A program made the translations under genes and the position numbers. Below, one piece after another: positions 46,040 to 60,200 of a DNA stretch of 64,000 bases (the first letter of the stretch is position 1; every line of letters starts with the position of its first letter). The stretch spans positions 119,485,530 to 119,549,529 of the forward strand of contig OZ024931.1 in the NCBI GenBank assembly GCA_964017235.1. Reading direction: 5' to 3'. Source of the stretch: Sabellastarte sp. h YS-2021 (taxonomy: Eukaryota > Annelida > Polychaeta > Sabellida > Sabellidae). The notes beneath the pieces are model-generated. The model did no database searches. It saw only the letters and a list, made by a program, of their open reading frames with translations, and had not been told where the DNA came from.

Positions 46040-48830
46040 AACAAATGTAATCCTTTAGCAAATGATCAAGTATTCCTCAAATCTTCTGGTTGTGGGAAAA
46101 TGTATCTAGTTTATCATATGGTTCAGTAAATGGATAATGCCTGCACATTTCATTCAATTCACATGTTATTTTCCCTTTTTCGTAGGTAAAGTAAATTCAT
46201 GATACTATACTGAATAGAACTGACCATTGACCAGCCATATTTGAATCTTTTACATTTAAACCAATATGTTTATGTCTGAATCTTAGTAACTGTTTTTGTT
46301 AACATGGCTGAAACAGTTTCATCATGTGTTTCCACATTTTTCTGGGTATAATTATAAAATTTTCTCCCATGTTCATAGTTTATGTGGTTTTATGCTTGCC
46401 ACCAAAGGACTACTGTAATCAGGTTTATTTGTCTGTCTGTCCATGTGTATAACTCAAAAACTATATATCACATTGTTATCATATGTTCACACAAGGTGGA
46501 GTTATAACCATGGCTCGCTTTTCCTCAAAGGTGCCCCAGGGTCAGTGTCACTGTATTACAAATCCAGAACTGTTTCCATGACTTTCAGCAATTCCAGGGT
46601 TTGTTCATTCTAATGCACTGCTTGAATAATACGTTACAGCTGGTAAAAGTTGAGTATCTACAGGGTTTTTTTATATTCTTTTGTGTGTGTGTATAAGCCA
46701 TAATGTAATAAAGACATTCTGTTACAGACAATACATGTATCCAGTAGAAAAATGTCTAAATATTTAATTGAGCACCTTGTTTACATCTCGTTCCTTTGAA
46801 TCAATGTATTAAACTTTTGGAGTGGATCGCACTTGTATTGATCTTATTGGCATCTCACCTGTGCAAACCATTCTGATTCCAGGATACCAAAAACCCTGTG
46901 TTTTGTTATTGACCCAATTTAATAGGCCCACTGAAAGGATGAGTGCATGAACATGAAACATGCTTATCAAAATCGCAGTAAAAGCCGAAACATATTCAAA
47001 ATATAGGATAAAAAGATTATAATTTTTATATATTGATTGTCTTTTGAGTATTTTCAATGGTTTTGTTTATTTCCTTGTCTTGTGAAAAAACTTTTACCAA
47101 ACACAAAACTCTTGATTTTTTTTTTAAAAAAAGCACTACATTCTTTGCCTTTTTTAATCAGAATTGATCTTCATGGCAATTAAGAATACATTGTTTTGCA
47201 AAGTAGAGGGGACAACTCTTAAGTTTTGATACATGTTCAACTCAGATCATTAGAACAAACTTATCTACATAAGCCTCCATCGTAATGACATCAGAATTTT
47301 AACCCGCCTGGTATCACCAATATAATCATTTGACATATGTAAAGTGTGGCGAGGTCTTTTATTTCTCTAGTGTTCAGAAATTGCATTTTTTTTTTCTGGT
47401 GATATCTTCCTGTGATAATTTTTTCAGGTGTGTTCATGAAAATTTTTATTGTAGTCGTTTTATTCATAGTAGTTCTAAACTGTTTCTCTGTAGCATTGGG
47501 TAAATAATTGTCATACTAGATACAGCGAACTGGAGATATGGCATACACTTAACAGAATAGGCAAAAATTCTTTTGTGATTGAATGTAAAAATACAGTTGT
47601 AGTCAGATCTGAAGACTGATCCTCTTGTATTCTACACAATGATGTATATGATGTGTATGTATTTTATACTTGTGTACAGATGATGTGCTTTTAGGTTTCT
47701 TTTGAATAGTTGACCAATATAAATTACCTATAGATAGATAGAGGTTCAAACTACTGTATAGTACATATGTGTTTATGTCTACTTGCTTTTAGATGATTAG
47801 CTCTTAAAAAGGGGCTGTGACGGCCCCAACTGTGGCCTTTGCTTTTTAGACGAACAGAAGCACTTCAATGTATATTCATCCCCCAGGAAGTGTAAAGCTA
47901 ACCATGCTTTTATTATTTAAGTGTACCAATGCAACAGAACTTCTATTTTTCTTTTATTGAACAAGCTAAATGCAGTCACATGTTACTCATTCTTCAGCAA
48001 ATGTGATTGCCATTGTAATATATAATGCTGGTTATGAGACATTATCAGATCAATTATCAGTAGCTTATTGGTATGGTTGAAATTTATACTGTTATTATTG
48101 TTGTTGTTATTAAGACTTACTGAAACCTTTTTTATGTTCATTTGTTTTGCAAGTTATTTTTATACGCAATCATTTGAAGTATTTGTAGTCAAATATAGAA
48201 CGATGCAAAAAAAAAGATTGATATTGCTTTTTAACTGGTCAGATATCTGTGTTTTAATGCACACTCTGGTGTTTCATAAGTTCATGTATTCAGCCATCAT
48301 GTTTTGATTTGTTTGATTATATACTAAAAGTGTGGTTTATTATGCAAGCACTTTCTAAATGTTTCTCTTAAAGCACTTCTATCTGTGACAAATTACTCCT
48401 GTTATTTACACGAGTGTTTCAGCTCTTACATGCTTAAAACTGCAGTGTATTTGTCAGCTTATACTTTACAGTAAACAGGGTCTTGCAGTGTGGAATCAGA
48501 CAATTGCATATGCCTCTTTACCACACAAATAAAGTCCAGGAGACTGTACTGAGTTGAATTAAGGAAGGCTTACAGAGGATTAATAGACAAGGGTCTTTAA
48601 GGTTTTAGTTCTATTATGAAGACTGGTCTGCATATTTTAAAGCAAACATACTTTCCTTCTTGCTTGTAACTATATCCTTCCTATTCTTCCAGACTGTATT
48701 TCTTTTCATAGTTTGTTCAGACAATGGATTAATGTAAATTGTGCAGGGCTTTTACATTCTGGGTGCATTGTGTTATTTATACTAATTAAAGACTTTTGAG
48801 CATTGTAGTGTTCTGTTGTGCCTTAAAATC
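46040..48830. other. No gene supported
   Basis: AT-rich. A stretch with TTTGTCTGTCTGTCC near 46430 resembles common invertebrate repeat tails. Nothing else seen. Confidence 0.4.
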
Positions 48831-48850
48831 TGCAGATATGCTGATTGATT

Positions 48851-49310
48851 TACCGTATTTATTGTAATAAACGCCCCCTCCCTATTAATCCCCCCCCCCC
48901 CCCTTCACTACCTTTGCAAAGTTCATATTTCGGGGTTTTACATCCCTCTCAACAGCCAACACCTTTGCGATTCCGGGATTCCGAAAAATGGTGCATTTTA
49001 GTACTTCCCAAGCGAATATCGCTTACGAGAAATAAAGAAAAGCAAAACATGGCAGTTTTGGTCACAGACGCATTGAAATCTGCAAAAATAGGAGATAAAA
49101 CTACATAATTTCTTCAGATTTAAGGTTTGTTTTAAATATTTTAAGCTGTCTCGCCATTATACATGCCAGCAAGCGAGATCAAGGCAGCAAGTGTCCATTA
49201 TTGCCCATTGCCACTGGACTCGAGATATGATTTTATTTATCTGTAATAGTCGCCCCCCCCCCTTTTGAAAAATGCATCGCCCCAGGGCGTTTATTACAAT
49301 AAATACGGTA
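48851..49310. mobile_element. MITE with TACCGTATTTATTG termini, 460 bp, nested in SINE tail
   Basis: Perfect terminal inverted repeats of at least 25 bp beginning TACCGTATTTATTGTAATAA. Consistent with a TA target (TA-CCG...CGG-TA). Long C runs lie just inside both ends (48888-48903 and 49252-49262). It sits between the SINE copy 5 tail and its left target duplication. Confidence 0.85.
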
Positions 49311-49542
49311 TTTATTTATTTGGGGTTTTATGTCACTTTCAACACTGTACAGGTCATATCACGATGGATAATTGGAAGGGTAGAGGAAACCAGTACATAC
49401 AGTTGGTCAAGGTTCTGTACTGTAAACTGCCGACCAACGGCAAGCAACTATCAGCTTTCCCACTTGAGGTAAAGCTGTGAACCGAACCCCAGCCTCAGAG
49501 GTGGGACGCAAGAGTGTTACCACTCTGCCACTGTGGCCCCCT
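49311..49542 (-). mobile_element. tRNA-derived SINE, family 1, copy 5
   Basis: Full-length reverse copy. Its 14-bp target duplication GATATGCTGATTGA lies at 48835-48848 and 49543-49556, so a 460-bp MITE sits between the left duplication and the SINE tail. Confidence 0.85.
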
Positions 49543-49559
49543 GATATGCTGATTGAGCA

Positions 49560-50985
49560 CCAATAATTAATGGATTAGGTAAATGAAGCCATTCTTTTGT
49601 TTTTGAATATATGATTGACATTAAAATAATCATAAGAAGAATTATCGTCTTCCGTTACCCAAATTACATGTATGTTAAAATGTGTTTACTGAGATTGTTG
49701 GTACTCATATTGAGAAGTTTAACAAAAAGTAGACATCATGTATTTTGACAGATGATGTGAACATTTCTGTGACAAGTTGAATCTCAGTACATTGATCTTA
49801 CATGTACTGTGTATGTCTTCTGTACTGTAATTGTACTGGTGTCGTGGATTTAGGAGGATCAGTTGTTTTATTGTAAATAGTGGATGTCTTTTAGCATGGT
49901 TTTTATCACAATCTATCATCGCTTAAGAACCAAGTGGGGTGAAATTATATTGTTTATACCCACAAGATATTATAACATTAATCATATTGTCTTTCAAGTT
50001 TTAGTTCTCTTTTAGGGATTTTGAATTTCTAAGGACCTAAGTCAAGTTTTGTGGACAAAACAGTACTGCAATTTTATTGTATTTGTGGCACATGTTGATG
50101 GTTTTGTACATTTTGTATTTCATTGTTTATGTATTCAAGAACACAATGCTTATTTGAAATGTAACACTTTTAACAAATAAATGATATGCTGGTACATATT
50201 AGTTTTAATACTGTGCCTTGTCACTAGTGGCTTTACATGTTGATCTACATTAAATTATTGTTTCACACTGTAAAACATATCATTTAACGATTGCTAATTA
50301 TTCATTTTACCAAAAAAGGATGCAAAAAGTTGTCACTCATTTAAGATAAGCTGGCAAATATACTTCTTCAAATCACTCAGAATCACTTTTATAATCAATA
50401 AATATTTGTGAAAATATAGACAATTGATATTAACATTATCCGAATAATCTGGGTGTATGTACCACAGTATTCCAGTAAGAGGTATTAATTTATGGATATT
50501 GATTGATGCTTATGTTGGCAATGGTTTTGACTTCCCAGATATGACTTCCTGTGACTTCTCAAACATTCCAGTCCTGTTTGATGTCCAGCCATTGAATGAC
50601 ACTGAATCTCCTGTGTTTTTGACAGTATCCAATTGATAAGTGTTAGGAGATGGGGTGACACTGTATTAAATGTATAATATTGTAAATTTCACAGTAGAGT
50701 CTTGGTTTTATGGGAAGGTTTTTGCATTGGTCTGTGTACCTGTATGTGTGCTCACACACTTGATCATTTTATACAATTGTCCGCAGTAGGTGTATGTACC
50801 GAACCTTGTGCAGACAGGTGGGCGATCATAAATTGTGGTAATATGTTCAATAGCGGGTATCTTATTTTAATAGATATCAATAGGTCTTTCAGATTTGTCA
50901 ATCTTTGGCAGGCTATTAGCCATTTATCAGAGAATATCTTACTGAGTTCTTCTGTTTCTCAACAATGTTCCAGTTGCCTCAAATA
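49560..50985. other. No gene supported; flank of the satellite
   Basis: AT-rich. Short frame 50702-50986 without recognisable motifs. Confidence 0.4.
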
Positions 50986-51188
50986 ATCTCTGAACAGAAA
51001 TTATGTAACCCAAATAGAGCTATTAAAATGGTCGAAAAAAAGATGTAAATCAGCCCCAATGAGTACAAAATGTTGGTCTATAATCCTGAAATTTGGCCAG
51101 AAAATCCTCTGTAACTAGCTAAATCTGACTACACAGGTTTTAGGATTACATCTGGTATAGCAGTGACTACTGGTGTGGTATTTGGACT

Positions 51189-51215
51189 CCAGCAGGCCTG
51201 TAATATGCCTGCTGG
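51189..51215 (+). other. Perfect hairpin, one per satellite unit
   Basis: CCAGCAGGC, a 9-base loop CTGTAATAT, then GCCTGCTGG. Present in every unit inspected. The A/B variable base of GGA(C/T)TCC lies just before the left arm. A second smaller stem (CCCCC-ATGT-GGGGG) lies about 340 bp later in units 2 onward. Confidence 0.75.
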
Positions 51216-51278
51216 GGGTGCATTAAGATATACTCATATCTTGCCCAATCAGACAGATGTAAGGCTCTAAACCATATT

Positions 51279-51288
51279 TCTCGCGAGA
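51279..51288. promoter_or_regulatory. TCTCGCGAGA palindrome, first of about 19 (one per satellite unit)
   Basis: Exact 10-bp palindrome, about 290 bp into each unit. In animals this sequence is a known promoter element bound by factors such as ZBTB33 and ZBED1. Whether it acts here is unknown; the presence is directly visible. Confidence 0.6.
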
Positions 51289-54200
51289 GTGGGAGCCACT
51301 TAGAGAGAATTAAGTAGTGTATTCCTTAAGAAATACACACCAAGCTCAAAATACATGTCTTGGGAGTGCATGTAGCGAGGGTACCACTAAATGGCAATTC
51401 AGCCCAAAACACCCCTTAAAGCTGTTATATCTGGCTCAAATTTTCACAGAAAATTCAGTTTATACCAGAGAATAAAATTGTATTGGTCTGAACCACTCGA
51501 GAGCCATATTAGGAATTTCAGTTCCGGGGTGTGGGGCTGGTCTGCCCCCCCCATGGGGGGTTATGTCAAGTATATCATAATGTATCAAATCTGAAGCCCA
51601 AAATTAATTTTATTCATGTTTTGACAATAAAAGAGGACATTTTAGGCCCATTTGGAGCATTACATCTCTGAACAGAAATGATTTAACCCAAATAGGGCTG
51701 TTAAATGGTCAAAAATAGATGCATAACAGCCCCAATGAGTACAAAATGTTGGTCTATAATCCTGAAATTTGGCCAGAAAATCCTCTGTAACTAGCTAAAT
51801 CTGACTACACAGGTTTTAGGATTACATCTGGTATAGCAGTGACTACTGGTGTGGTATTTGGACTCCAGCAGGCCTGTAATATGCCTGCTGGGGGTGCATT
51901 AAGATATACTCATATCTTGCCCAATCAGACAGATGTAAGGCTCTAAACCATATTTCTCGCGAGAGTGGGAGCCACTTAGAGAGAATTAAGTAGTGTATTC
52001 CTTAAGAAATACACACCAAGCTCAAAATACATGTCTTGGGAGTGCATGTAGCAAGGGTACCACTAAATGGCAATTCAGCCCAAAACACCCCTTAAAGCTG
52101 TTATATCTGGCTCAAATTTTCACAGAAAATTCAGTTTATACCAGAGAATAAAATTGTATTGGTCTGAACCACTCGAGAGCCATATTAGGAATTTCAGTTC
52201 CGGGGTGTGGGGCTGGTCTGCCCCCCCATGTGGGGGTTATGTCAAGTATATCATAATGTATCAAATCTGAAGCCCAAAATTAATTTCATTCATGTTTTGA
52301 CAATAAAAGAGGACATTTTAGGCGCATTTGGAGCATTACATCTCTGAACAGAAATGATTTAACCCAAATAGGGCTGTTAAATGGTCAAAAATAGATGCAT
52401 AACAGCCCCAATGAGTACAAAATGTTGGTCTATAATCCTGAAATTTGGCCAGAAAATCCTCTGTGACTAGCTTAATCTGACTGCACAGGTTTTAGGATTA
52501 CATCTGGTATAGCAGTGACTACTGGTGTGGTATTTGGATTCCAGCAGGCCTGTAATATGCCTGCTGGGGGGTGCATTAACATATACTCATATCTTGCCCA
52601 ATCAGACAGATGTAAGGCTCTAAACCATATTTCTCGCGAGAGTGGGAGCCACTTAGAGAGAATTAAGTAGTGTATTCCTTAAGAAATACACACCAAGCTC
52701 AAAATACATGTCTTGGGAGTGCATGTAGCGAGGGTACCACTAAATGGCAATTCAGCCCAAAACACCCCTTAAAGCTGTTATATCTGGCTCAAATTTTCAC
52801 AGAAAATTCAGTTTATACCAGAAAATAAAATTGTATTGGTCTGAACCACTCGAGAGCCATATTAGGAATTTCAGTTCCGGGGTGTGGGGCTGGTCTGCCC
52901 CCCCATGTGGGGGTTATGTCAAGTATATCATAATGTATCAAATCTGAAGCCCAAAATTAATTTCATTCATGTTTTGACAATAAAAGAGGACATTTTAGGC
53001 GCATTTGGAGCATTACATCTCTGAACAGAAATGATTTAACCCAAATAGGGCTGTTAAATGGTCAAAAATAGATGCATAACAGCCCCAATGAGTACAAAAT
53101 GTTGGTCTATAATCCTGAAATTTGGCCAGAAAATCCTCTGTAACTAGCTTAATCTGACTGCACAGGTTTTAGGATTACATCTGGTATAGCAGTGACTACT
53201 GGTGTGGTATTTGGACTCCAGCAGGCCTGTAATATGCCTGCTGGGGGGTGCATTAACATATACTCATATCTTGCCCAATCAGACAGATGTAAGGCTCTAA
53301 ACCATATTTCTCGCGAGAGTGGGAGCCACTTAGAGAGAATTAAGTAGTGTATTCCTTAAGAAATACACACCAAGCTCAAAATACATGTCTTGGGAGTGCA
53401 TGTAGCAAGGGTACCACTAAATGGCAATTCAGCCCAAAACACCCCTTAAAGCTGTTATATCTGGCTCAAATTTTCACAGAAAATTCAGTTTATACCAGAG
53501 AATAAAATTGTATTGGTCTGAACCACTCGAGAGCCATATTAGGAATTTCAGTTCCGGGGTGTGGGGCTGGTCTGCCCCCCCATGTGGGGGTTATGTCAAG
53601 TATATCATAATGTATCAAATCTGAAGCCCAAAATTAATTTCATTCATGTTTTGACAATAAAAGAGGACATTTTAGGCGCATTTGGAGCATTACATCTCTG
53701 AACAGAAATGATTTAACCCAAATAGGGCTGTTAAATGGTCAAAAATAGATGCATAACAGCCCCAATGAGTACAAAATGTTGGTCTATAATCCTGAAATTT
53801 GGCCAGAAAATCCTCTGTGACTAGCTTAATCTGACTGCACAGGTTTTAGGATTACATCTGGTATAGCAGTGACTACTGGTGTGGTATTTGGATTCCAGCA
53901 GGCCTGTAATATGCCTGCTGGGGGGTGCATTAACATATACTCATATCTTGCCCAATCAGACAGATGTAAGGCTCTAAACCATATTTCTCGCGAGAGTGGG
54001 AGCCACTTAGAGAGAATTAAGTAGTGTATTCCTTAAGAAATACACACCAAGCTCAAAATACATGTCTTGGGAGTGCATGTAGCGAGGGTACCACTAAATG
54101 GCAATTCAGCCCAAAACACCCCTTAAAGCTGTTATATCTGGCTCAAATTTTCACAGAAAATTCAGTTTATACCAGAAAATAAAATTGTATTGGTCTGAAC

Positions 54201-57200
54201 CACTCGAGAGCCATATTAGGAATTTCAGTTCCGGGGTGTGGGGCTGGTCTGCCCCCCCATGTGGGGGTTATGTCAAGTATATCATAATGTATCAAATCTG
54301 AAGCCCAAAATTAATTTCATTCATGTTTTGACAATAAAAGAGGACATTTTAGGCGCATTTGGAGCATTACATCTCTGAACAGAAATGATTTAACCCAAAT
54401 AGGGCTGTTAAATGGTCAAAAATAGATGCATAACAGCCCCAATGAGTACAAAATGTTGGTCTATAATCCTGAAATTTGGCCAGAAAATCCTCTGTAACTA
54501 GCTTAATCTGACTGCACAGGTTTTAGGATTACATCTGGTATAGCAGTGACTACTGGTGTGGTATTTGGACTCCAGCAGGCCTGTAATATGCCTGCTGGGG
54601 GGTGCATTAACATATACTCATATCTTGCCCAATCAGACAGATGTAAGGCTCTAAACCATATTTCTCGCGAGAGTGGGAGCCACTTAGAGAGAATTAAGTA
54701 GTGTATTCCTTAAGAAATACACACCAAGCTCAAAATACATGTCTTGGGAGTGCATGTAGCAAGGGTACCACTAAATGGCAATTCAGCCCAAAACACCCCT
54801 TAAAGCTGTTATATCTGGCTCAAATTTTCACAGAAAATTCAGTTTATACCAGAGAATAAAATTGTATTGGTCTGAACCACTCGAGAGCCATATTAGGAAT
54901 TTCAGTTCCGGGGTGTGGGGCTGGTCTGCCCCCCCATGTGGGGGTTATGTCAAGTATATCATAATGTATCAAATCTGAAGCCCAAAATTAATTTCATTCA
55001 TGTTTTGACAATAAAAGAGGACATTTTAGGCGCATTTGGAGCATTACATCTCTGAACAGAAATGATTTAACCCAAATAGGGCTGTTAAATGGTCAAAAAT
55101 AGATGCATAACAGCCCCAATGAGTACAAAATGTTGGTCTATAATCCTGAAATTTGGCCAGAAAATCCTCTGTGACTAGCTTAATCTGACTGCACAGGTTT
55201 TAGGATTACATCTGGTATAGCAGTGACTACTGGTGTGGTATTTGGATTCCAGCAGGCCTGTAATATGCCTGCTGGGGGGTGCATTAACATATACTCATAT
55301 CTTGCCCAATCAGACAGATGTAAGGCTCTAAACCATATTTCTCGCGAGAGTGGGAGCCACTTAGAGAGAATTAAGTAGTGTATTCCTTAAGAAATACACA
55401 CCAAGCTCAAAATACATGTCTTGGGAGTGCATGTAGCGAGGGTACCACTAAATGGCAATTCAGCCCAAAACACCCCTTAAAGCTGTTATATCTGGCTCAA
55501 ATTTTCACAGAAAATTCAGTTTATACCAGAAAATAAAATTGTATTGGTCTGAACCACTCGAGAGCCATATTAGGAATTTCAGTTCCGGGGTGTGGGGCTG
55601 GTCTGCCCCCCCATGTGGGGGTTATGTCAAGTATATCATAATGTATCAAATCTGAAGCCCAAAATTAATTTCATTCATGTTTTGACAATAAAAGAGGACA
55701 TTTTAGGCGCATTTGGAGCATTACATCTCTGAACAGAAATGATTTAACCCAAATAGGGCTGTTAAATGGTCAAAAATAGATGCATAACAGCCCCAATGAG
55801 TACAAAATGTTGGTCTATAATCCTGAAATTTGGCCAGAAAATCCTCTGTAACTAGCTTAATCTGACTGCACAGGTTTTAGGATTACATCTGGTATAGCAG
55901 TGACTACTGGTGTGGTATTTGGACTCCAGCAGGCCTGTAATATGCCTGCTGGGGGGTGCATTAACATATACTCATATCTTGCCCAATCAGACAGATGTAA
56001 GGCTCTAAACCATATTTCTCGCGAGAGTGGGAGCCACTTAGAGAGAATTAAGTAGTGTATTCCTTAAGAAATACACACCAAGCTCAAAATACATGTCTTG
56101 GGAGTGCATGTAGCAAGGGTACCACTAAATGGCAATTCAGCCCAAAACACCCCTTAAAGCTGTTATATCTGGCTCAAATTTTCACAGAAAATTCAGTTTA
56201 TACCAGAGAATAAAATTGTATTGGTCTGAACCACTCGAGAGCCATATTAGGAATTTCAGTTCCGGGGTGTGGGGCTGGTCTGCCCCCCCATGTGGGGGTT
56301 ATGTCAAGTATATCATAATGTATCAAATCTGAAGCCCAAAATTAATTTCATTCATGTTTTGACAATAAAAGAGGACATTTTAGGCGCATTTGGAGCATTA
56401 CATCTCTGAACAGAAATGATTTAACCCAAATAGGGCTGTTAAATGGTCAAAAATAGATGCATAACAGCCCCAATGAGTACAAAATGTTGGTCTATAATCC
56501 TGAAATTTGGCCAGAAAATCCTCTGTAACTAGCTTAATCTGACTGCACAGGTTTTAGGATTACATCTGGTATAGCAGTGACTACTGGTGTGGTATTTGGA
56601 CTCCAGCAGGCCTGTAATATGCCTGCTGGGGGGTGCATTAACATATACTCATATCTTGCCCAATCAGACAGATGTAAGGCTCTAAACCATATTTCTCGCG
56701 AGAGTGGGAGCCACTTAGAGAGAATTAAGTAGTGTATTCCTTAAGAAATACACACCAAGCTCAAAATACATGTCTTGGGAGTGCATGTAGCAAGGGTACC
56801 ACTAAATGGCAATTCAGCCCAAAACACCCCTTAAAGCTGTTATATCTGGCTCAAATTTTCACAGAAAATTCAGTTTATACCAGAGAATAAAATTGTATTG
56901 GTCTGAACCACTCGAGAGCCATATTAGGAATTTCAGTTCCGGGGTGTGGGGCTGGTCTGCCCCCCCATGTGGGGGTTATGTCAAGTATATCATAATGTAT
57001 CAAATCTGAAGCCCAAAATTAATTTCATTCATGTTTTGACAATAAAAGAGGACATTTTAGGCGCATTTGGAGCATTACATCTCTGAACAGAAATGATTTA
57101 ACCCAAATAGGGCTGTTAAATGGTCAAAAATAGATGCATAACAGCCCCAATGAGTACAAAATGTTGGTCTATAATCCTGAAATTTGGCCAGAAAATCCTC

Positions 57201-60200
57201 TGTGACTAGCTTAATCTGACTGCACAGGTTTTAGGATTACATCTGGTATAGCAGTGACTACTGGTGTGGTATTTGGATTCCAGCAGGCCTGTAATATGCC
57301 TGCTGGGGGGTGCATTAACATATACTCATATCTTGCCCAATCAGACAGATGTAAGGCTCTAAACCATATTTCTCGCGAGAGTGGGAGCCACTTAGAGAGA
57401 ATTAAGTAGTGTATTCCTTAAGAAATACACACCAAGCTCAAAATACATGTCTTGGGAGTGCATGTAGCGAGGGTACCACTAAATGGCAATTCAGCCCAAA
57501 ACACCCCTTAAAGCTGTTATATCTGGCTCAAATTTTCACAGAAAATTCAGTTTATACCAGAAAATAAAATTGTATTGGTCTGAACCACTCGAGAGCCATA
57601 TTAGGAATTTCAGTTCCGGGGTGTGGGGCTGGTCTGCCCCCCCATGTGGGGGTTATGTCAAGTATATCATAATGTATCAAATCTGAAGCCCAAAATTAAT
57701 TTCATTCATGTTTTGACAATAAAAGAGGACATTTTAGGCGCATTTGGAGCATTACATCTCTGAACAGAAATGATTTAACCCAAATAGGGCTGTTAAATGG
57801 TCAAAAATAGATGCATAACAGCCCCAATGAGTACAAAATGTTGGTCTATAATCCTGAAATTTGGCCAGAAAATCCTCTGTAACTAGCTTAATCTGACTGC
57901 ACAGGTTTTAGGATTACATCTGGTATAGCAGTGACTACTGGTGTGGTATTTGGACTCCAGCAGGCCTGTAATATGCCTGCTGGGGGGTGCATTAACATAT
58001 ACTCATATCTTGCCCAATCAGACAGATGTAAGGCTCTAAACCATATTTCTCGCGAGAGTGGGAGCCACTTAGAGAGAATTAAGTAGTGTATTCCTTAAGA
58101 AATACACACCAAGCTCAAAATACATGTCTTGGGAGTGCATGTAGCAAGGGTACCACTAAATGGCAATTCAGCCCAAAACACCCCTTAAAGCTGTTATATC
58201 TGGCTCAAATTTTCACAGAAAATTCAGTTTATACCAGAGAATAAAATTGTATTGGTCTGAACCACTCGAGAGCCATATTAGGAATTTCAGTTCCGGGGTG
58301 TGGGGCTGGTCTGCCCCCCCATGTGGGGGTTATGTCAAGTATATCATAATGTATCAAATCTGAAGCCCAAAATTAATTTCATTCATGTTTTGACAATAAA
58401 AGAGGACATTTTAGGCGCATTTGGAGCATTACATCTCTGAACAGAAATGATTTAACCCAAATAGGGCTGTTAAATGGTCAAAAATAGATGCATAACAGCC
58501 CCAATGAGTACAAAATGTTGGTCTATAATCCTGAAATTTGGCCAGAAAATCCTCTGTGACTAGCTTAATCTGACTGCACAGGTTTTAGGATTACATCTGG
58601 TATAGCAGTGACTACTGGTGTGGTATTTGGATTCCAGCAGGCCTGTAATATGCCTGCTGGGGGGTGCATTAACATATACTCATATCTTGCCCAATCAGAC
58701 AGATGTAAGGCTCTAAACCATATTTCTCGCGAGAGTGGGAGCCACTTAGAGAGAATTAAGTAGTGTATTCCTTAAGAAATACACACCAAGCTCAAAATAC
58801 ATGTCTTGGGAGTGCATGTAGCGAGGGTACCACTAAATGGCAATTCAGCCCAAAACACCCCTTAAAGCTGTTATATCTGGCTCAAATTTTCACAGAAAAT
58901 TCAGTTTATACCAGAAAATAAAATTGTATTGGTCTGAACCACTCGAGAGCCATATTAGGAATTTCAGTTCCGGGGTGTGGGGCTGGTCTGCCCCCCCATG
59001 TGGGGGTTATGTCAAGTATATCATAATGTATCAAATCTGAAGCCCAAAATTAATTTCATTCATGTTTTGACAATAAAAGAGGACATTTTAGGCGCATTTG
59101 GAGCATTACATCTCTGAACAGAAATGATTTAACCCAAATAGGGCTGTTAAATGGTCAAAAATAGATGCATAACAGCCCCAATGAGTACAAAATGTTGGTC
59201 TATAATCCTGAAATTTGGCCAGAAAATCCTCTGTAACTAGCTTAATCTGACTGCACAGGTTTTAGGATTACATCTGGTATAGCAGTGACTACTGGTGTGG
59301 TATTTGGACTCCAGCAGGCCTGTAATATGCCTGCTGGGGGGTGCATTAACATATACTCATATCTTGCCCAATCAGACAGATGTAAGGCTCTAAACCATAT
59401 TTCTCGCGAGAGTGGGAGCCACTTAGAGAGAATTAAGTAGTGTATTCCTTAAGAAATACACACCAAGCTCAAAATACATGTCTTGGGAGTGCATGTAGCA
59501 AGGGTACCACTAAATGGCAATTCAGCCCAAAACACCCCTTAAAGCTGTTATATCTGGCTCAAATTTTCACAGAAAATTCAGTTTATACCAGAGAATAAAA
59601 TTGTATTGGTCTGAACCACTCGAGAGCCATATTAGGAATTTCAGTTCCGGGGTGTGGGGCTGGTCTGCCCCCCCATGTGGGGGTTATGTCAAGTATATCA
59701 TAATGTATCAAATCTGAAGCCCAAAATTAATTTCATTCATGTTTTGACAATAAAAGAGGACATTTTAGGCGCATTTGGAGCATTACATCTCTGAACAGAA
59801 ATGATTTAACCCAAATAGGGCTGTTAAATGGTCAAAAATAGATGCATAACAGCCCCAATGAGTACAAAATGTTGGTCTATAATCCTGAAATTTGGCCAGA
59901 AAATCCTCTGTGACTAGCTTAATCTGACTGCACAGGTTTTAGGATTACATCTGGTATAGCAGTGACTACTGGTGTGGTATTTGGATTCCAGCAGGCCTGT
60001 AATATGCCTGCTGGGGGGTGCATTAACATATACTCATATCTTGCCCAATCAGACAGATGTAAGGCTCTAAACCATATTTCTCGCGAGAGTGGGAGCCACT
60101 TAGAGAGAATTAAGTAGTGTATTCCTTAAGAAATACACACCAAGCTCAAAATACATGTCTTGGGAGTGCATGTAGCGAGGGTACCACTAAATGGCAATTC

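Noticed and set aside
48845..49108. 87-residue frame starting in the MITE
   Set aside because: It begins inside the terminal inverted repeat and runs through a C tract; the homologous core at 31.7 kb does not keep the frame open.
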